DNA from: Acidobacteriaceae bacterium
GTDB lineage: Bacteria > Acidobacteriota > Terriglobia > Terriglobales > Acidobacteriaceae
DNA: 7,353 nucleotides
Assembly: GCA_003135495.1 (NCBI GenBank)
Contig: PLBX01000494.1
Coordinates: forward strand, 2,494-9,846
Reading direction: 5' to 3'
Part shown: positions 1 through 4,804 of the stretch, piece by piece
Layout of the letters: every line of letters starts with the position of its first letter
How positions within the stretch are numbered: position 1 is the first letter of the stretch
Position numbers and translations under genes: made by a program
The notes under the pieces: model-generated
Seen by the model: the letters and a program-made list of their open reading frames with translations, nothing else
The model's database searches: none
Told to the model about the DNA's origin: nothing

Positions 1-30
1 GGGGAATGGGGTGAAGGGAGCATCTCTCAA

Positions 31-351
31 ATGGAATTTCAGGACAAGGTGTTGAAATGCATCGACTGCAGCGCGGATTTTATCTTCACTGCGGGCGAAC
101 AGTTGTTCTTTCACGACAAGCAGTTCAAAAACGAACCCAAACGCTGCAAAAACTGTAAGGGAAAACGCGTATCGGTGCTAGGGGCTTCGTCGTCTCATGG
201 ACCACGCGGGAATTCTTACGCGAAGACCGAAACCCGGACACACTGCTCGCAGTGCGGAAAAGAAACCACCGTTCCGTTCCGGCCTACGCAAGGACGACCG
301 GTGTTGTGCCGCGAGTGCTTTCAACACGGGCGACAAGTGGTCAACGCCTAG
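31..351 (+). CDS. Small double zinc-ribbon protein (zf-trcl type plus CxxC-x17-CxxC motif)
   Basis: The 106-residue protein has two four-cysteine clusters. The N-terminal half (residues 7-45) has C10-x2-C13 and C39-x2-C42 around a segment rich in phenylalanine and charged residues (FTAGEQLFF, then NEPKRC). This is the pattern of the 'probable zinc-ribbon' family. The C-terminal half has C72-x2-C75, exactly 17 residues, then C93-x2-C96, within CGKETTVPFRPTQGRPVLCREC, matching the CxxC-x17-CxxC motif family. Each cluster probably binds one zinc ion. There is no signal peptide or membrane segment, so it is probably cytoplasmic. The linker (46-68) is Ser/Gly-rich. An AAGGGAG sequence at 14-20 lies ten bases before the ATG and supports this start. 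The gene ends 42 bp before the end of the convergent receiver gene, with no obvious terminator between. The specific function is unknown; nucleic-acid or protein binding is only a guess. The family call is firm. Confidence 0.88.
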   Translation: MEFQDKVLKCIDCSADFIFTAGEQLFFHDKQFKNEPKRCKNCKGKRVSVLGASSSHGPRGNSYAKTETRTHCSQCGKETTVPFRPTQGRPVLCRECFQHGRQVVNA

Positions 352-393
352 TTTCTTTATACATTTTGAAGGTCCGCAAGTTGTCTGGAGATT

Positions 394-852
394 CTATCTT
401 GCGTGGCGCTTGCCGCCCTGCGCCTTGGGAAAAGCTTTCTTCCTGATGCTGTCAGCATCGTCGGAATAGCTTCTCTCGGCATGGCGAGCCAAAATGCTTT
501 CCACCTGGCGCAGGAATTCCTTGGTGCCGAGCGGCTTGATCAGTACTGAGTCCGAATGACTGCGCCAATTATCCTGCACCCCGCAATTCCCGGCGGGAGG
601 GTAAGCGGTAAGAAGTGCTGTGGCCGGGTTGTAAAGTTGGCGGCGAGCGGTGCGAAGGACTTCCAATCCAGCCTCTTCCGTCTCCATTCTCAAGTCGCTG
701 ATAACCATTTGATAAACGCCGGACTGCAAGCGGTTAAATGCCTCAGCCGAAGTGCTCGCCGTATCAACTTCAAACTCGTGGAGTTCGAGTACCGCTTTCA
801 ATGTGAGCAGGATGGCTAAATCGTCATCCACGAGCAGAATTCGGCGCTTCAT
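394..852 (-). CDS. Stand-alone response-regulator receiver protein
   Basis: This 152-residue protein is a CheY-like receiver domain with no recognisable output domain. The acidic pocket D9-D10-D11 follows the first strand (ILLVDDD). The phospho-acceptor is D53 (MVISDLRM), the conserved threonine is T82 (ALLTA) and the conserved lysine is K106 (LIKP), so all signature residues are present and phosphorylation should be possible. After the receiver (about 1-123) comes a short, charged tail (127-152) rich in Lys and Arg, which could be a simple interaction or nucleic-acid-contacting extension. No histidine kinase is encoded nearby, so its partner is elsewhere. The ATG at 852-850 is preceded on the minus strand by GGTGGAGA with about six bases of spacing, a good ribosome binding site. 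It is divergent from mtaB and convergent with the zinc-ribbon gene. Which process it regulates cannot be told from sequence. Confidence 0.9.
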   Translation of the reverse strand: MKRRILLVDDDLAILLTLKAVLELHEFEVDTASTSAEAFNRLQSGVYQMVISDLRMETEEAGLEVLRTARRQLYNPATALLTAYPPAGNCGVQDNWRSHSDSVLIKPLGTKEFLRQVESILARHAERSYSDDADSIRKKAFPKAQGGKRHAR

Positions 853-986
853 GCCATTTCTCCACCGTAACAGCCGCTTGGCGCCAAGCTATTGGTCACC
901 AGCAATTTAAGTCTTAAACTTCAAGCCGCGAACGCGACCCTCTGCCCTAGTTCAAACCCATGCTCCAACTCATTTAGTATAGGAGC
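853..986. promoter_or_regulatory. Divergent intergenic region with three inverted repeats
   Basis: This is the 134-bp region between the start codons of the receiver gene (leftward) and mtaB (rightward). It contains three dyads in a row: a perfect 14-bp palindrome GCTTGGCGCCAAGC at 876-889, TGGT-C-ACCA at 893-901 and TTTAAG-T-CTTAAA at 906-918. Their centres lie at about 882.5, 897 and 912, so they are spaced 14.5-15 bp apart. The first starts 24 bp upstream of the receiver start codon. Their placement suits regulator binding, or cruciform or hairpin formation in the receiver mRNA leader, but no known operator consensus was recognised. No convincing promoter for the receiver gene could be assigned. 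Confidence 0.4.
951..980 (+). promoter_or_regulatory. Candidate promoter for mtaB
   Basis: TTCAAA at 951-956 (four of six matches to the -35 consensus) and TAGTAT at 975-980 (a partial -10 match) are separated by 18 bp. Transcription from this pair would begin at about 986-988, essentially at the GTG start codon of mtaB at 987, implying a leaderless or nearly leaderless mRNA. An in-frame TAG at 975-977 means mtaB cannot start further upstream. The elements are weak, so this is tentative. Confidence 0.35.
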
Positions 987-2492
987 GTGGCCTGCTTCTA
1001 CATAGAAAATTTTGGATGTCGAGCGACTCAAGCGGATGGAGCCGCTCTTGAGCAGCAATTTCGCGACAAGGGTTTTGAGCGCGCCTCGTCGTCAGATCGC
1101 GCTGAAATTATTATCCTCAATACCTGCACCGTGACTGCGGAAGCCGATAAAGACGCTCGAGCCTCCATACGCCGTCATCAGCGCCTGAATCCACAGAGCC
1201 GCATTCTGGTCACCGGCTGCTACGCGCAGAGGGCTCCTGCAGAGTTGGCGGAACTGCCGGGAGTGACTTGGGTCATCGGCAATTCGCACAAGCATCTCGC
1301 GGCGGAGATCGCAACTTCATCTTTGTCGGGCAATTCATTATCGGGCAACTCATTATTTTCCGGCGCTGATGGCGCTGATGATGTTCGATCAACCTCCGGT
1401 TTCGTTCCACTCGCCGAACTCTCCCGAGAGCACGCTCCCTACGTAGTGGTCGGCGATATTTTTGCTCACACTGAGTTGCTCGCAGCGCCTGTCTTCGAGG
1501 CGCCCAATGAGCGGACGCGTCCGAATCTCAAGATTCAGGATGGATGTAATAATCGCTGCTCCTTCTGCGTAATCCCGTACGTTCGCGGACAGAGCCGTTC
1601 GCTTTCCATGGAGCGCGTTCTGCATGAGATTCAAACCCTCGTCGCGAGCGGCTATCGTGAGGTGGTAATTTCGGGCATTAATTTGGGTAGATGGGGAAGA
1701 GATCTGCAAGTTGTTGGTCGTCGCTCCCTGGACGTAAGAGAGCAAAATACCGCCTCACTGAACTCCGAACTGTCTATCGTTAGCACCCCAAGCTTCGTAG
1801 AGTTAATCCACGCTATTCTCGATCGCACACCATTAGAGAAGCTGCGGATAAGTTCGGTCGAGCCAATGGATTGGACCGATGAACTGATCGACTTGGTCGC
1901 ATCTTCGGAGCGAATTGCCAAGCACTCCCACGTGCCCATGCAGTCAGGCAGTGACACCGTTTTGCGACGCATGCACCGGAAGTATCGCCCTTGGCATTAT
2001 CGCGAGAAAATCCTGAAAATCAGAAATGCGATGCCAACTGCCGCCATTGGTGAGGACGTAATGGTCGGGTTCCCGGGCGAGACCGAAGCGGAGTTTCTAG
2101 AAACTCGTCGCATGATCGAAGAGCTTCCTCTTACCTATCTGCACGTCTTCACCTATTCGGCACGGCCGGGAACTCCGGCGAGTGAACATACGGGGCAGGT
2201 TCCGGCATCTGTGGCTCGGGAACGGAACTGCGTATTGCGTGAGATTGCATCCAGCAAGAAAGCAGTGTTTATGCGGTCTTTGGTAGGCTCATCAGTTTCT
2301 GCCATAACGTTGCATAGCGGCGAAGCCGAATTTACGGAAGCCTTAACAGACAACTATCTCAAAATGAAAATTTACGGATGTCACAGTTCAAACCGCTGGA
2401 TGAATGTGAAAGTGATGAATGTGAAAGTCGAAGCCTTGAACGGCGACATTCTTTTGGGGACGGCCACGCAGCCGACTACGGCAGTGACTTAG
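987..2492 (+). CDS. mtaB: tRNA (t6A37) methylthiotransferase, MtaB-like radical-SAM enzyme
   Basis: Methylthiotransferase that adds a methylthio group to t6A at position 37 of ANN-decoding tRNAs, giving ms2t6A, using S-adenosylmethionine and two [4Fe-4S] clusters. The N-terminal domain (1-105) has cluster cysteines C11, C47 (NTCTVT) and C78 (TGCYAQ). NTCTVT and GCYAQ favour MtaB over MiaB or RimO. The radical-SAM motif is C187-x3-C191-x2-C194 (DGCNNRCSFC), followed by PYVRGQSRS, HVPMQSGSD (315-323), DVMVGFPGETEAEF and HVFTYSARPGTP. Residues about 430-492 form the TRAM-like RNA-binding domain (DNYLKMKI). At 501 residues it exceeds the roughly 430-450 usual for the family. The excess lies in a linker at about 110-170 and a loop at 241-267. 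The Asn common after the first cysteine (GCxxNQ) is Thr here. The GTG start is the only usable one after the in-frame TAG at 975, and AGGAG at 981-985 is only one base away, too close for a normal Shine-Dalgarno. Confidence 0.92.
   Translation: MACFYIENFGCRATQADGAALEQQFRDKGFERASSSDRAEIIILNTCTVTAEADKDARASIRRHQRLNPQSRILVTGCYAQRAPAELAELPGVTWVIGNSHKHLAAEIATSSLSGNSLSGNSLFSGADGADDVRSTSGFVPLAELSREHAPYVVVGDIFAHTELLAAPVFEAPNERTRPNLKIQDGCNNRCSFCVIPYVRGQSRSLSMERVLHEIQTLVASGYREVVISGINLGRWGRDLQVVGRRSLDVREQNTASLNSELSIVSTPSFVELIHAILDRTPLEKLRISSVEPMDWTDELIDLVASSERIAKHSHVPMQSGSDTVLRRMHRKYRPWHYREKILKIRNAMPTAAIGEDVMVGFPGETEAEFLETRRMIEELPLTYLHVFTYSARPGTPASEHTGQVPASVARERNCVLREIASSKKAVFMRSLVGSSVSAITLHSGEAEFTEALTDNYLKMKIYGCHSSNRWMNVKVMNVKVEALNGDILLGTATQPTTAVT
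1326..1379 (+). repeat. In-frame tandem microduplications in the mtaB linker
   Basis: Two adjacent short tandem duplications lie inside mtaB. A 15-bp unit at 1326-1340 is repeated at 1341-1355 with one mismatch (TCGGGCAATTCATTA, then the same with C at position 9). A perfect 9-bp unit GGCGCTGAT sits at 1362-1370 and 1371-1379. Both lengths are multiples of three, so the frame is kept. The first encodes the SLSGNSLSGNSLF stretch and the second a Gly-Ala-Asp repeat, in the low-complexity linker between the N-terminal and radical-SAM domains. Confidence 0.85.
2399..2428 (+). repeat. Perfect 15-bp tandem duplication in the mtaB TRAM region
   Basis: The unit GATGAATGTGAAAGT occurs twice in immediate succession, at 2399-2413 and 2414-2428. 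It keeps the frame and produces the doubled peptide MNVKVMNVKV (residues 472-481) inside the C-terminal TRAM-like domain. The two copies are identical, consistent with a recent slippage event. Confidence 0.9.
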
Positions 2493-2517
2493 GGGTGCAC
2501 TGCGATCAACAAACGCA

Positions 2518-2546
2518 TTGACCGCAATCTGTTTCCGGCTTACGAT
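2518..2546 (+). promoter_or_regulatory. Candidate sigma-70-type promoter for the FecR-like gene
   Basis: TTGACC at 2518-2523 (five of six matches to the -35 consensus) and TACGAT at 2541-2546 (four of six to the -10) have the optimal 17-bp spacing. The predicted transcript would begin near 2553, about 30 bases before the ATG at 2583. It lies in the 90-bp gap after mtaB and suggests that the FecR-like gene, and perhaps rodA behind it, has its own transcription start. Confidence 0.5.
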
Positions 2547-2582
2547 AACGAAAATCCAGAAATACGGGAGTCATCCGAACCC

Positions 2583-3266
2583 ATGTTACAGTCCCCTTTA
2601 CGTTCTGCCGTGTGCTGTTTGCTGGCCCTTGTTTTTCCGGCACAAATTATGTTTGCGGGAGAGACGGCAGCGGGCATGTTGTACACGAACGGTGCAGCAT
2701 GGTTGAACGGAGCTGAAGTGCCGAAATCTTCAGCCGTTTACTCTGGGGACATGTTGCAGACCCGGCCTGATTCGTCAGCTAGCATTCAATCAAGCGGATC
2801 GAGCGTGATGGTGCTGGCAGATTCACTCGTAAAATTCGAGGGACCAGCCGTGGAACTCGAGCATGGGGCGGTGCGCGTAACAACCTCTCGAGGGCTGGCG
2901 GCTCGCGCTGGTGACGTGACCATAAAACCTGCGACCGATTCGTGGACAGAGTTTCAGGTCACCGACGTCGATGGAACCGTGCAGATCGCGGCCAACAAAG
3001 GCGACGTGACTGTTCAGGATGACAAAGGAACAACCACTGTCACCCAGGGGCAACAAACCACGCGCGACGATACAGCCGATCCCGATAAAAAGAAGAAGAA
3101 ACATCGGCGTCCCAAAGGGGCGGCGCCAGCAGCGGGGAACGGAATCATGAGTTCGACCCCCGCAATCATCGGCGCTGCGGCCGTTGTCGGCGGAGTTGGG
3201 GCTTGGGTATGGTTACAGGAAGAACAACCTGTAAGCCCGTCGTGCCGGACGAACCCCTGTAAGTGA
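2583..3266 (+). CDS. Secreted FecR-like domain protein with C-terminal membrane segment
   Basis: The 227-residue protein begins with a signal peptide (about 1-25: basic start, hydrophobic core CCLLALVFPA, likely cleavage after MFA). Residues about 28-158 are rich in short beta strands, in a pattern typical of FecR-like domains: GDMLQTRPDSSASI, then a hydrophobic strand with D80, an LEHGAVRV turn, VTDVDGTVQIAANKGDVTV and a final TVTQGQQ. There follow a charged stretch with five consecutive lysines (169-173) and arginines, an Ala/Gly-rich membrane segment (about 191-211), and a 16-residue tail with two cysteines (C221, C226). No anti-sigma N-terminal domain and no nearby sigma-factor gene are seen, so a classical FecR iron-signalling role is not supported; a cell-envelope protein is more likely. 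The ATG is preceded by GGGAG at 2566-2570, a slightly long 12 bases away. rodA starts 63 bp downstream, so cotranscription is possible. The exact function is unknown. Confidence 0.75.
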   Translation: MLQSPLRSAVCCLLALVFPAQIMFAGETAAGMLYTNGAAWLNGAEVPKSSAVYSGDMLQTRPDSSASIQSSGSSVMVLADSLVKFEGPAVELEHGAVRVTTSRGLAARAGDVTIKPATDSWTEFQVTDVDGTVQIAANKGDVTVQDDKGTTTVTQGQQTTRDDTADPDKKKKKHRRPKGAAPAAGNGIMSSTPAIIGAAAVVGGVGAWVWLQEEQPVSPSCRTNPCK

Positions 3267-3329
3267 TTCAGTGTGAATACGCAGTTCAATGAGTTTTCTC
3301 CAATGAGTTCTAGGGTTGGCGACTGATCC

Positions 3330-4418
3330 ATGTCGCGATACGTTTCCTACCGAGATTTTGACTGGCTCCTTTTAGGCTTCGTGCTGCTGATCTGCGCACT
3401 CGGCGTGTTTCAGATTCACAGTGCCACGGAGCACACCAAGTTTGCCGGCGCTCATATCAAGCAAATCTATTGGGTTACAGCCGGAGTGGGGGCGATGTTT
3501 CTCGTCAGCCTGCTCAACTATCAAGCCTTGCTTGAACAAATCCACTGGATGTATTTTGTCTCGCTCGCGTCCCTCATTGCGGTGCGACTCTTTGGCCAGA
3601 AATACCTTGGAGCTCGTCGCTGGATCAAGATGCCAGGGGGCGGACACTTTCAGCCTTCGGAGTGGGTGAAGCTAATTCTGATTTTGGCGGTGGCGAAATA
3701 CTTCGCCGATCTGCATGAGCGAGAATTGTCTTGGGCAGACTTCATGAAAGCCGGGGCGATCGTGGGTTTTCCCATGCTGCTGGTTCTGGCGCAGCCTGAT
3801 TTGGGCACGGCGCTAACCTATTTGCCCGTCGCCATCATGGGACTATTTTTGGGCGGACTGCGCTGGAAGCAGGCACTGATCGTCCTCGCGATAGCAGGGT
3901 TGCTGGTTCCTGTTGCCTGGATAAAGGTCTTAAAACCGTATCAAAAAGAACGTCTCACTAGTTTTATGAGCCCGGATGCTGATCGCCAGGGATCCGGGTA
4001 CCAAGTTAATCAGTCGCTGATCGCGGTTGGGTCGGGCGGAATCTTTGGTAGTAGCCAGGGATCGCAAACCCATCTCGCGTTCTTGCCAGTTCCCCAAACG
4101 GACTTCATTTTCGCGGCCTTTGCCGAAGAACATGGGTTTGTAGGAGCTCTAGGGCTTCTACTGCTATACTTCATAGTGTTGATGCGGTTGACCCAGAATG
4201 CACAGACGGCGCCCGACCGCGCCGGCGCATTCCTGGTGATGGGTGTGGTGGCTGTGCTTAGCTTTCACATCCTGGTCAACGTTGGCATGGTGGTTGGTTT
4301 TATGCCAGTCACGGGAATACCTCTGCCGCTCATGAGTTACGGCGGGTCTTCCGTTCTTTTCATGTTCTTGGCGCTGGGGATGGTTATGAACGTCCGGATG
4401 CGCCGCTTCGTGAATTGA
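3330..4418 (+). CDS. rodA: Peptidoglycan glycosyltransferase RodA (SEDS family)
   Basis: Polytopic inner-membrane enzyme that polymerises lipid II into glycan strands during cell elongation, normally paired with a class B penicillin-binding protein (PBP2) and the MreBCD elongasome. The 362 residues match the family's usual length, with about ten hydrophobic segments beginning at residue 11. SEDS signatures are in order: GARRWI (94-99), QPSEW (108-112), QPDLGTALTYL (155-165), a large periplasmic loop with GSGYQVNQSLIAVGSGG (221-237), and PQTDFIFAAFAEE (255-267). In the last of these, D258 corresponds to the catalytic aspartate shown in other RodA proteins. PLPLMSYGGSS (331-341) closes the set. 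The start is fixed by an in-frame TGA at 3324-3326, two codons upstream; no strong Shine-Dalgarno precedes it. No mreBCD or PBP2 gene is in the window. The gene before it encodes a secreted FecR-like protein, and the next gene, 386 bp on, is a ribonuclease. Confidence 0.96.
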   Translation: MSRYVSYRDFDWLLLGFVLLICALGVFQIHSATEHTKFAGAHIKQIYWVTAGVGAMFLVSLLNYQALLEQIHWMYFVSLASLIAVRLFGQKYLGARRWIKMPGGGHFQPSEWVKLILILAVAKYFADLHERELSWADFMKAGAIVGFPMLLVLAQPDLGTALTYLPVAIMGLFLGGLRWKQALIVLAIAGLLVPVAWIKVLKPYQKERLTSFMSPDADRQGSGYQVNQSLIAVGSGGIFGSSQGSQTHLAFLPVPQTDFIFAAFAEEHGFVGALGLLLLYFIVLMRLTQNAQTAPDRAGAFLVMGVVAVLSFHILVNVGMVVGFMPVTGIPLPLMSYGGSSVLFMFLALGMVMNVRMRRFVN

Positions 4419-4436
4419 CACGGTCGGCAGAAGTTT

Positions 4437-4458
4437 GGGCGCCCTTGAGAACGGCGCC
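4437..4458 (+). other. GC-only hairpin just after rodA
   Basis: GGCGCC at 4438-4443 can pair with GGCGCC at 4453-4458 across a nine-base loop. The first arm is also part of the palindrome GGGCGCCC (4437-4444). It lies 19 bases after the rodA stop codon. It could help end or protect the rodA transcript, but no U-tract follows, so it is not a canonical intrinsic terminator. Confidence 0.3.
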
Positions 4459-4473
4459 GCGCAAATATTAGCC

Positions 4474-4503
4474 TTAACAGCATTAGCTACAAAAAAATAT
4501 TAG
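4474..4503 (+). promoter_or_regulatory. Candidate promoter for the rne leader in an AT-rich patch
   Basis: TTAACA at 4474-4479 (five of six to the -35 consensus) and TATTAG at 4498-4503 (four of six to the -10) are 18 bp apart, in the only clearly AT-rich patch of the intergenic region. A perfect 9-bp direct repeat AAATATTAG at 4463-4471 and 4495-4503, 32 bp start to start (three helical turns), overlaps the -10 and could be a regulator site. Transcription would start near 4510, giving an rne leader of about 295 nt. The assignment is tentative. Confidence 0.35.
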
Positions 4504-4548
4504 GTACGAAACAAGATTACGAGGGCCCTCGCGAAAAAGGAGGGCAGA

Positions 4549-4581
4549 ATGCCGGCAGAAGTCGAAGCCGGACAGGATTGA
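4549..4581 (+). CDS. Possible 10-codon upstream ORF (leader peptide) before rne
   Basis: An ATG at 4549 opens a 10-codon frame encoding MPAEVEAGQD and ending in TGA at 4579-4581. It is preceded by AAGGAGGG (4537-4544), containing AGGAGG five bases before the ATG, the best Shine-Dalgarno match seen in the window. The upstream bases GCCCTC can pair with GAGGGC and hide this site, and the hairpin CCGGC/GCCGG lies entirely inside the ORF, so translation would melt it. It is not in the rne frame and ends 223 bases before rne. The peptide has no runs of a single amino acid that would suggest classical amino-acid attenuation. Such a short ORF may be fortuitous; the ribosome binding site is the main argument for it. 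Confidence 0.35.
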   Translation: MPAEVEAGQD

Positions 4582-4719
4582 AGCCAGTCAGGCGGGGAAC
4601 GGCCCCCTCAGCGGAATGCGAGAGAGTGGCCACAGACCTGGCGAAAGGCTCAACGCGATCAGTGCAGACGAGTACTAACAATTCACTGCAGTGCAGACCC
4701 GGTCTACAACTCCGGGACC

Positions 4720-4745
4720 GCGCCCGCTCCTACCCGGAGCGGCGC
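4720..4745 (+). other. Strong 10-bp-stem RNA hairpin upstream of rne
   Basis: GCGCC (4720-4724) and GCTCC (4726-4730) pair with GGAGC (4736-4740) and GGCGC (4741-4745), giving a ten-base-pair GC-rich stem with one bulged C (4725) and a five-base TACCC loop. It ends 59 bases before the rne ATG. No T-run follows, so it is not an intrinsic terminator. It is the most stable-looking local structure of the leader and a plausible ribonuclease or protein recognition element. Confidence 0.6.
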
Positions 4746-4804
4746 TGAACGCTATCAATCTGATCCGCCTTGCGCTTCTGTTTCGGTGAAGAACCGGAGT
4801 AGAA

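Larger units (their letters stand above)
4504..4804 (+). promoter_or_regulatory. Long structured 5' leader of the rne/rng gene
   Basis: The 386 bases between rodA and rne hold no protein gene except a possible 10-codon ORF, but the part after the AT-rich patch is dense with potential RNA structure. It has a self-complementary GAGGGCCCTC (4521-4530); GCCCTC (4525-4530) pairing with GAGGGC (4540-4545); CCGGC/GCCGG (4552-4556/4567-4571); GGGG/CCCC (4594-4597/4603-4606); palindrome GTGGCCAC (4626-4633); CAGTG/CACTG (4660-4664/4684-4688); CCCGG/CCGGG (4698-4702/4712-4716); and a strong hairpin at 4720-4745. CGAAACA (4507-4513) is complementary to TGTTTCG (4779-4785) and could close the whole domain, although a 7-bp match can arise by chance. 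The rne ribosome binding site GGAG (4796-4799) lies five bases before the ATG. E. coli rne is known to be autoregulated through hairpins in its 5' untranslated region; a similar role here is inference. No known riboswitch consensus was recognised. Confidence 0.45.

Noticed and set aside
352..393. Bidirectional terminator between the convergent zinc-ribbon and receiver genes
   Set aside because: The 42-bp gap is AT-rich but shows no stable hairpin.
976..981. Minus-strand TATACT as -10 of the receiver gene
   Set aside because: It matches the -10 consensus well, but no -35 lies at the right distance (the position reads TATGTA), and it overlaps the mtaB promoter candidate.
1389..1972. Minus-strand ORFs of 118 and 106 codons inside mtaB
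   Set aside because: They lie opposite conserved radical-SAM coding sequence, have no recognisable motif and no ribosome binding site; they are frame shadows.
4415..4420. Perfect TTGACA -35 hexamer at the rodA stop codon
   Set aside because: No -10-like hexamer occurs 16-18 bp downstream, where the sequence is GC-rich.
4437..4458. Intrinsic terminator for rodA
   Set aside because: A six-bp GC stem exists but is followed by GCGCAAATATT, not a T-run.
4660..4680. Similarity of GACGAGTACTAA to the 3' end of 23S rRNA
   Set aside because: Only about a dozen bases match and no surrounding rRNA sequence is present; coincidence.
4521..4720. Possible RNase P RNA (short resemblances: AGGGCAGaaTGCCGG, gTGgCCACAGA, AGACCCGGtCTACA)
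   Set aside because: The universal GAGGAAAGUCC-type core and other invariant segments are missing and the region is far too short. The similarities look fortuitous, though a covariance search would settle it.
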